From: Candidatus Galligastranaerophilus faecipullorum
Lineage (GTDB): Bacteria; Cyanobacteriota; Vampirovibrionia; Gastranaerophilales; Gastranaerophilaceae
Direction: 5' to 3'
Length of the DNA: 45,787 nt
Assembly (NCBI GenBank): GCA_018713115.1
Contig: DVFS01000021.1
Location: 1-45,787, forward strand
The notes beneath the pieces are model-generated. The model did no database searches. It saw only the letters and a program-made list of their open reading frames with translations, and was not told where the DNA came from. The position numbers were made by a program, and so were the translations under genes. Below, one piece after another: positions 40,525-45,787 of the stretch (its first letter is position 1; each line of letters opens with the position of its first letter).

Positions 40525-42315
40525 ATGAAAAAATTTCTTTTAATACTAACGGGGATAGTAGTTTTCGGCTCGTGTGCATTTTCAATAGAGAGCGATTTTA
40601 AAAACAGTCTTTTAAAGGCGGATTTTGTAAAAGTCGGCGCAAATGACTATAATATCAGGCTTTTTACCCAGAAGCCCTACAGCGAGCCCATAAAAGTTAT
40701 TAAAAAAACAAACACAAGCTACTATCTGCTTCTGCCCGAGACTTTTCACTCGGTCGGCTCGATTGCGCCCACGGGCGATATAAAAAGCGCGGAGGTTAAG
40801 CTTTTTCCCTATGCAGGGCAGGATTTAAACAACGGATATACAAAAATAAGCATTTATACAACAAAACCTGTTAATATTACGCCCAAACTCAGCACTTCGA
40901 CAGGGTCTGTGGCGCCTTCAATCGACGCTAAAAAACTTGCGCAGTTAGACAGCGCTTTTAATACAAAACAGGCGCAAATGCAGGCCCGTGAGCGTCAAGC
41001 GCAGTATGAGGCACAGCAAAAACAGATTCAGCAGCAAAAAGCTCTTGAAGCGCAAAAACTAAAACAGCAGCAGGAAGCTGCAAAAGCACAGGCGCAGCAA
41101 AAAGCACAGCTTGAAGCACGGAAACTTCAGGAGCAAAAAGCGGCACAGGAGCGTCAGGCAAGACTTTTAGCACAGCAGGAAGCACAAAAAAGGGCTCAGG
41201 CACAGGCTCAAAGGCAGGCACAGCTTGAAGCGCAGAGAAAAGCCCGAGAAGCAAAAAGACTTGAAGAACAAAGACTTGCGGCACAAAGGGCACAGGCTCA
41301 AAAAGCACAGCAGGTGCAAAAACCTGCAAATGTGCAGACAAGCAGCGTTCAGCTGAAAGATAAAAAACAAACCCGAACATCCGGGGCGCCTGTTGCAAAA
41401 CCTGTACAGAGCGCACAAAAGACGGTGCAAAAACCTGCACAGAGCAAGCAAGATACAACCCCTGTCAAAAAAGAGCAGGTACAGGTACCCATAAGCCCTG
41501 TTACGGCGGAACTTCCCGCGCAGCAGAGTACCGAAGTTCAAATACCCCGGAATATTGACGAAGAAGTAAACAGCAGCATAGTGACCGAGGATTTAACAAA
41601 TAATCCCGAACTTGATAAAACCATTGCACAGATACCCGATACTCTGGATAAAAAAGAAACAAAAGTTTCATTTGTTGAAATTTTAAAAGACAAACTTTTG
41701 CGTCTTAAGCCTTATTATTATATAATTATCGACAACCCGATACTTATAATTGCCTCTCTTGTGGCTATTGTCGGAATTATAATGCTGATTTTATTAAACA
41801 GAAGTAAAAAAGGACATGGTGAAAATATGCAGCAGGATACGACCCTGAGTGATACAACCGAAAAATCGGATCTTGAAGCTCTGAATAACGATACCGCACC
41901 TGAGATTACCCCCTCTGCCAATGAGGCTGTAAATGACGACATTCAATCCTTTAAGGATGAATTTAAAGATTTAGCTTATGACATTGAGCCCGAGCGCTCA
42001 AGTGTTTCAACTGCAACTTCCGAAGTTGAAATTGAAGAGCCCTATATTGAGCCCGAGGTTTTATCTTCCGTTGAGATTGCTCCCGGCAGAGGTTTTATGG
42101 TTATTGACCGTCAGGGTGTAAAGGCGCTTTTTGGCTATATTAATGACGATGTATTTTTGATTTATCAATTCAGAGAATATATTTCAAATTACGATATTAA
42201 ATTCAGAATATCTGAAAAACAGGATGACAAGACATTTTTCATTGTTAAAATTGACAAGTTTAAACTCCTTGTCAGGGTGACAAATAAAAATATGCGTCTT
42301 GAACTTGAAATGTAA
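40525..42315 (+). CDS. Envelope protein with Gln/Ala-rich coiled coil and one membrane helix
   Basis: 596 residues; family not recognised. A signal peptide (about 1-20) is followed by a beta-rich region (20-125) that recalls AMIN-type envelope domains. Residues about 145-270 are an almost uninterrupted Gln/Ala/Lys coiled coil (QAQARQAQ-like units, TolA-like composition). A polar Pro/Gln region leads to one membrane helix near 400-425 (NPILIIASLVAIVGIIMLILL), then an acidic cytoplasmic part and a compact alpha/beta end domain. The topology suggests a protein linking periplasm and cytoplasm. AAGGA precedes the ATG. The next small gene overlaps its stop (TAATG). Confidence 0.75.
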   Translation: MKKFLLILTGIVVFGSCAFSIESDFKNSLLKADFVKVGANDYNIRLFTQKPYSEPIKVIKKTNTSYYLLLPETFHSVGSIAPTGDIKSAEVKLFPYAGQDLNNGYTKISIYTTKPVNITPKLSTSTGSVAPSIDAKKLAQLDSAFNTKQAQMQARERQAQYEAQQKQIQQQKALEAQKLKQQQEAAKAQAQQKAQLEARKLQEQKAAQERQARLLAQQEAQKRAQAQAQRQAQLEAQRKAREAKRLEEQRLAAQRAQAQKAQQVQKPANVQTSSVQLKDKKQTRTSGAPVAKPVQSAQKTVQKPAQSKQDTTPVKKEQVQVPISPVTAELPAQQSTEVQIPRNIDEEVNSSIVTEDLTNNPELDKTIAQIPDTLDKKETKVSFVEILKDKLLRLKPYYYIIIDNPILIIASLVAIVGIIMLILLNRSKKGHGENMQQDTTLSDTTEKSDLEALNNDTAPEITPSANEAVNDDIQSFKDEFKDLAYDIEPERSSVSTATSEVEIEEPYIEPEVLSSVEIAPGRGFMVIDRQGVKALFGYINDDVFLIYQFREYISNYDIKFRISEKQDDKTFFIVKIDKFKLLVRVTNKNMRLELEM

Positions 42316-42461
42316 TGGAAAAACCTAAAAAACCAAAAAAAATAAAACTGAATACCAAAAAATGGGGTATAGATTTTAACAAAAACGAATACTATGAAAT
42401 TGTGGAGTCAAACTCCGCACGGCCCCGCGATGTCTTTAAAAAGCCGCACGGCGGGTTATAG
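42315..42461 (+). CDS. Small basic protein coupled to the envelope-protein gene
   Basis: 48 residues: a Lys/Pro-rich head (MEKPKKPKKIKLNTKKWG), then IDFNKNEYYEIVESNSARPRDVF and a KPHGGL end. Its ATG overlaps the TAA of the large envelope gene, the classical sign of translational coupling. No homologue comes to mind. The strong Lys head suggests binding to acid or membrane surfaces; its neighbour has an acidic cytoplasmic part, so an interaction is possible but only inferred. Confidence 0.6.
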   Translation: MEKPKKPKKIKLNTKKWGIDFNKNEYYEIVESNSARPRDVFKKPHGGL

Positions 42462-42560
42462 GGTTATTTTTTGTTTTGTGATGCCGGGAAAATTTCCGTT
42501 GCAAGCTCTGTGAAAATATTATATAATATTTTTATAAGTCATTGTATTTCGGGTGCATTA

Positions 42561-43157
42561 ATGAAGAAGATTTGTTTTGCGGATAGAAAAGCCTTTACTC
42601 TTGCAGAGGTGTTAATTACGCTTGCCATAATAGGTATAGTTGCGGCAATTACAATACCTATAGTTATTGCAAGAACGACCCAGAGCGAGTATCGTACCGG
42701 TGCAAAAAAAGCATTTACGACTTTAAGTAATGTGGTTCAGCAGCTTGCACTGCAGGAAGATATGGCGCCTGAAGATTATGAAGAGCGCACGGACGCACAA
42801 AACCAAGAATATGTGCAGCTTATGAAACAAAGACTCCAGATAATGAGAGAAGAAACCGATTCTGAGGGCAACCCCGTTTTTTATACGACCGACGGTATAA
42901 GATTTCATATGATAAACAGTTATACCTATTACGTTGATGCCAACGGCGACAAGGCGCCTTGCAAGTTAACCACCGCAAAAAGCGACTGGAAAACGGCGCA
43001 GTATGAAGATGATGAAGATCTTTTGAATCTCAGCTGGGATAATGTTAAATTATCCGATATGTTCTATATCTATTTTAATCCTGAAAACGGCAGAGGCATT
43101 ATAGCACCGTATGTTTCCGGAATTGAAAGTATAGTAGACCCGCAGACAAATCCATAA
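42561..43157 (+). CDS. Type IV pilin-like / pseudopilin prepilin
   Basis: 198 residues. The prepilin signature AFTLAEVLITLAIIGIVAAITIPIVIA is near residues 11-37 (quoted here in two parts, AFTLAEVLITLAIIG and IVAAITIPIVIA): basic leader, cleavage before Phe, Glu at +5, then the hydrophobic assembly helix. The rest is polar, with a C-terminal domain that could bind calcium (DANGDKAP). It may be a minor pilin or type II secretion pseudopilin; no assembly ATPase or prepilin peptidase lies in the window. The ATG has only a weak GGTG; a longer in-frame TTG start at 42471 is unlikely, because it would bury the leader. Confidence 0.9.
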   Translation: MKKICFADRKAFTLAEVLITLAIIGIVAAITIPIVIARTTQSEYRTGAKKAFTTLSNVVQQLALQEDMAPEDYEERTDAQNQEYVQLMKQRLQIMREETDSEGNPVFYTTDGIRFHMINSYTYYVDANGDKAPCKLTTAKSDWKTAQYEDDEDLLNLSWDNVKLSDMFYIYFNPENGRGIIAPYVSGIESIVDPQTNP

Positions 43158-43161
43158 AAAA

Positions 43162-43608
43162 CTAGTGCTTTGCGGCTTTAGAGATATCTCTCTGTATGTC
43201 TTTTTTCTTCAGGGCTTCTCTTTTGTCGTAGAGTTTTTTACCCTTTGCAAGGGCTATGTCGACTTTTGCCCATCTGCCCGAAAAATACATTTCAAGAGGC
43301 ACTATAGTGTAGTTTTCCTGCTTTACTTTACCGAGCATTTTGAGTATTTCTTTTTTATTTAAAAGCAGCTTTCTTACGCGTTTTTCTTCATGGTTAAAAC
43401 GGTTTCCCTGCTCATACAGACTTATATGTGCATTGTACAAAAAGGCTTCGGAATCTTCGATTTTAACAAAACTGTCTTTGAGATTAACCGCTCCTTTTCT
43501 GATTGATTTTATCTCGGTGCCCGTCAAAACAAGACCTGCACTGAATTTATCAAAAATCAGGAAGTCATGGTATGCTTTTTTGTTTGTTGTAATAATTTTT
43601 TTCTGCAT
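43162..43608 (-). CDS. smpB: SsrA-binding protein SmpB
   Basis: About 148 residues from the ATG at 43608. Motifs KKAYHDFLIFDKFSAGLVLTGTEIKSIRKG (parts KAYHDFLIFDKF and GLVLTGTEIKSIRKG) and KGKKLYDKREALKKKD mark the OB-fold and basic tail that hold tmRNA and enter the stalled ribosome. Codons upstream would add 25 residues not seen in the family and would cover the promoter. TATAAT is six bases before the ATG; there is no ribosome site. It diverges from the histidine kinase and converges with the prepilin gene. The tmRNA gene is not in the window. Confidence 0.97.
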   Translation of the reverse strand: MQKKIITTNKKAYHDFLIFDKFSAGLVLTGTEIKSIRKGAVNLKDSFVKIEDSEAFLYNAHISLYEQGNRFNHEEKRVRKLLLNKKEILKMLGKVKQENYTIVPLEMYFSGRWAKVDIALAKGKKLYDKREALKKKDIQRDISKAAKH

Positions 43609-43652
43609 AAAAGGATTATAACACAGTTTTGTTATGCTATAATGTTGCCGAG

Positions 43653-45716
43653 ATGAACAAAGTAAAGTTCGATTTAACAGCACAAAATAAATTAATTATC
43701 ACGGGGTTATTAATATCGACCGTTGTCATTGTAGGGGTTGCGTTTTTTGCCATAAGCAAAATCCAGCAGAAACTCTACGATTCATACGGCAGCTTCGGGC
43801 AGCTTTTAACTAAAACACTTGCCATACAGACTTATGAACTTACAAAAGATACCCCTAAAGAGTACAGATACAACCTTTTAAGAACGCATGCGAATTCAAT
43901 CCTCACAAGTAATAAAGATATTTCTTTTATAACTTTTAAAGACGAAAAAGGTAAAATAATCTATACAACGGCAGACGCCTATAACCGCCGTGCACAGGAT
44001 ACAAGGATTAATGTAAGTTCTCCTATGACGGATTCTTTCGGAAGAATTGTGGGAATAGTTGAAATAGGTCTGAGTGCCGATATGGCAAGTGTGGTCGCGC
44101 GCACGACAAAAAATTCCATGCTTTTGGTATTTACCCTTGTGTGGATAATATTTACCATAGTTATTGTCGTAAATACTTTCTTAATCACGCGCGAACTTAC
44201 GCTTTTGCACCACGGGGTAAAAGAAATTTCTAACGGCAGGTTCGGTACGGTGCTTGATTATAAGCAGTCCTCGGGCGAGATAAAAGAGCTTTTTTCGGCA
44301 TTTAACGATATGTCAAAAAGACTGCATGCCTATGAAGAACAAAACGTCGACCAGCTTACTCTTGAGCGCAACAAACTCGAGGCGGTTTTGATGAGCATTG
44401 CAAACGGGGTTGTCGTGTGTGACAATTACGACAAGGTTTCAATAGTCAACCCTGCGGCGCAAAAAATCCTCTCCGCAACTGCAATGGAGCTTTCGGGAAC
44501 ATCTATTCAAAACTATTGCGATACAAACGGCGAGATGTGCTTTAAGGAAAAAATTGCCGTTTTTAAAGACACTCCGCTTGATGTTATGGAGAAAAAGCCG
44601 CTTGAGTTTAATATAAATGTCGACAACAGAGTAATAAAAACGCTCATTTCGCCTATGTACTCAAAAGTCCACGATTATATGGGCTATATTATAATACTTA
44701 TCGATATTACAAAAGAAGCCGAGGTGGACAAGCTTAAAAATGACTTTATATCCAATGTCTCCCATGAATTAAGAACGCCCGTTACCATTCTTACAAGTTA
44801 TGCGGAAACCCTCTACAGTTACGGAAAAGACTTTAACTACGATGAGCAGAAAGAATTCATCGGCACCATAAATCAGGAAGTTATCCGCTTGAATAAAATG
44901 GTTAATGATATTCTGGATTTTTCAAAACTTCAAAACGATGTCGAACTTGAAAAGACAAGGCAGAATATTATGCCCGTTATAGAGCGCTCGCTTGAGGATC
45001 ATAAAATCCTTGCGGAAGAAAAAAATATTACCTTCTCGGTCATAAAAGAGCCGGGGCTGCCTGATATTGCCTTTAACGAGCAGAGTATCGAGAGGGTTTT
45101 ATCTAACCTTATTACAAATGCAATAAAATACTCGCCTGATAACTCGCGTGTTAAAATCCGCGCGGAGATTGCAAAAGACCCGAATTACCTTGAAGTAACC
45201 ATTGAAGATATGGGTATGGGTATTGCGCCCGAGTATCAGGAAAAAATCTTTGACAGATTCTTTAGAATAGAAAACGCCACGCACACCATCAAAGGTACGG
45301 GTTTAGGCTTGCACCTTGTTAAAATCGCCATTGAAAAACACCACGGCGGCAAGGTTTTTGTCCGCTCAAAAGTAGGCGAAGGTTCGACTTTCGGTTTCCG
45401 GCTGCCTCTTGATGCCAAGGCAACCGATGAAAATGTTCAAACCCCGCAAGACCCGGAGCAAATACCAGTTGCTGTGCATAAAGAGGCTGCAGGCAGTGAA
45501 AACACCCAAAACACGCAAGAGACCGGGGCTGCAAAAACCGTAAACGAAATGCCTCAAAACCGCGAAGAAAAAGTCTATGAACCTGCAGAAATTTCAACCG
45601 TAAAAGACTATGAAACCAAAGCCGTGCAGGACGCAAAATTTGTAGACGCCCCCCCGCCAAAACCCAAGGAAGAAGAATGGGAAATAACCTTCGAGGTGAG
45701 GGATAAGAAAATATAA
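43653..45716 (+). CDS. Sensor histidine kinase, HAMP-PAS type (NblS/WalK-like)
   Basis: 687 residues from the ATG at 43653; an in-frame TTG 24 bases upstream overlaps the promoter. Membrane helix 1 (about 12-34), an extracytoplasmic sensor (35-150), helix 2 (about 157-182), a HAMP region, a PAS domain (NGVVVCDNYDKVSIVNPAAQKIL), the phospho-acceptor H-box SNVSHELRTPV, then HATPase motifs NLITNAIKYSP, EDMGMGIAP and KGTGLGLHLVK. The order matches NblS/Hik33 of Cyanobacteria and WalK of Firmicutes, which watch envelope or stress state. A tail of about 100 Glu/Pro/Thr-rich residues is unusual. TATAAT lies nine bases before the ATG. No response regulator is in the window. Confidence 0.93.
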   Translation: MNKVKFDLTAQNKLIITGLLISTVVIVGVAFFAISKIQQKLYDSYGSFGQLLTKTLAIQTYELTKDTPKEYRYNLLRTHANSILTSNKDISFITFKDEKGKIIYTTADAYNRRAQDTRINVSSPMTDSFGRIVGIVEIGLSADMASVVARTTKNSMLLVFTLVWIIFTIVIVVNTFLITRELTLLHHGVKEISNGRFGTVLDYKQSSGEIKELFSAFNDMSKRLHAYEEQNVDQLTLERNKLEAVLMSIANGVVVCDNYDKVSIVNPAAQKILSATAMELSGTSIQNYCDTNGEMCFKEKIAVFKDTPLDVMEKKPLEFNINVDNRVIKTLISPMYSKVHDYMGYIIILIDITKEAEVDKLKNDFISNVSHELRTPVTILTSYAETLYSYGKDFNYDEQKEFIGTINQEVIRLNKMVNDILDFSKLQNDVELEKTRQNIMPVIERSLEDHKILAEEKNITFSVIKEPGLPDIAFNEQSIERVLSNLITNAIKYSPDNSRVKIRAEIAKDPNYLEVTIEDMGMGIAPEYQEKIFDRFFRIENATHTIKGTGLGLHLVKIAIEKHHGGKVFVRSKVGEGSTFGFRLPLDAKATDENVQTPQDPEQIPVAVHKEAAGSENTQNTQETGAAKTVNEMPQNREEKVYEPAEISTVKDYETKAVQDAKFVDAPPPKPKEEEWEITFEVRDKKI

Positions 45717-45787
45717 TTCTGAGTGAGTTTGAGAGCCGCGACGAGCGGGTCGAAAACGCAACTGTCGATAACCGCCGTTGTGAACGC
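45717..45787. other. GC-rich tail without recognisable gene
   Basis: The last 67 bases are about 58% G+C, clearly richer than the rest. I see no start codon with a ribosome site. The minus strand stays open across it and could be the end of a gene lying to the right, or the region could be a repeated element. Confidence 0.35.

Noticed and set aside
40958-41541. Minus-strand frames of 166 and 124 residues within the coiled-coil gene
   Set aside because: They mirror the Gln/Ala repeats as Leu/Cys-rich strings and lack ribosome sites; the plus-strand gene has signal peptide, domain order and coupling.
42471-42560. Longer prepilin starting at a TTG
   Set aside because: It would put 30 residues ahead of the short basic leader that prepilin peptidase needs, and no ribosome site precedes the TTG.
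43609-43683. Longer SmpB N-terminus of 25 residues
   Set aside because: The extension is absent from the SmpB family and runs through the -10 boxes of both smpB and the kinase gene.

Overview
The window reads as chromosome from a low-GC, AT-rich bacterium with an outer membrane. My best guess is a gut Melainabacterium (order Gastranaerophilales, the non-photosynthetic sister of Cyanobacteria). The guess rests on gene content: a minC-minD-minE operon, a DUF4330 protein, an NblS/WalK-like HAMP-PAS histidine kinase, a HepA/SNF2 helicase of cyanobacterial type, a YaaT/PSP1 protein, heptose kinase, O-antigen ligase, an MlaD-like protein and a type IV prepilin. This is inference; no 16S or similar marker is present. 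Coding density is very high. Neighbouring genes often share 1-4 bp, and convergent pairs overlap by up to about 35 bp.

Layout. 1-2456 (-): alcohol-dehydrogenase-like protein, thioredoxin reductase and a small secreted protein. 2551-5896: secreted helical protein, hypothetical gene, cobalamin adenosyltransferase, MCE/MlaD protein and a DnaQ-like exonuclease. 5982-6119: probable small RNA. 6181-8819: unknown membrane-tailed protein, orphan radical SAM protein and anchored thioredoxin. 8878-11946 (-): operon tatD, an 83-aa gene, tlyA and a SEC-C protein. 11991-12367: RNase P RNA, followed by a strong hairpin. 12505-13024: divergent small-gene/HTH module. 13053-13945: lytic transglycosylase and tRNA-Ser(GCU). 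14056-16949: M48 protease, a second DnaQ-like exonuclease and a GT10 fucosyltransferase. 17046-22551: SF1 helicase-nuclease plus MutS2. 23298-27423: heptose kinase, DUF4330, O-antigen ligase and an amidase facing them. 27490-29894: metallophosphatase and membrane protein. 30034-32519: min operon. 32591-34468: rplI, rsfS and yaaT. 34513-37413: SNF2 helicase. 37389-37908: second divergent HTH module. 37874-40406 (-): prmC operon and era. 40525-43157: envelope protein, small gene and prepilin. 43162-45716: smpB and a histidine kinase.

How the genes fit together. Much of the window serves the envelope (LPS core and O-antigen, Mla-type lipid transport, peptidoglycan hydrolases, pilus) and translation or ribosome maintenance (rnpB, tlyA, rplI, rsfS, prmC, smpB, era, tRNA-Ser). 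A smaller set serves DNA maintenance (MutS2, two helicases, two exonucleases, TatD).

Main discoveries. (1) Many operon-first genes have a near-consensus -10 box (TATAAT) only 6-10 bases before the ATG and no ribosome binding site, so leaderless transcription looks common. The rnpB promoter, where the RNA 5' end is known from base pairing, calibrates the transcription start to the position of those ATGs. (2) Two paralogous mini-switches, at about 12.7 kb and 37.6 kb, each pair a small HTH gene with a divergent tiny gene. Both use back-to-back promoters that share one -35 element and carry operator-like repeats. (3) A T-poor, repeat-bearing candidate sRNA lies at about 6.0 kb. (4) MinE carries an unusual acidic C-terminal extension of about 105 residues, and MinC has a duplicated linker.
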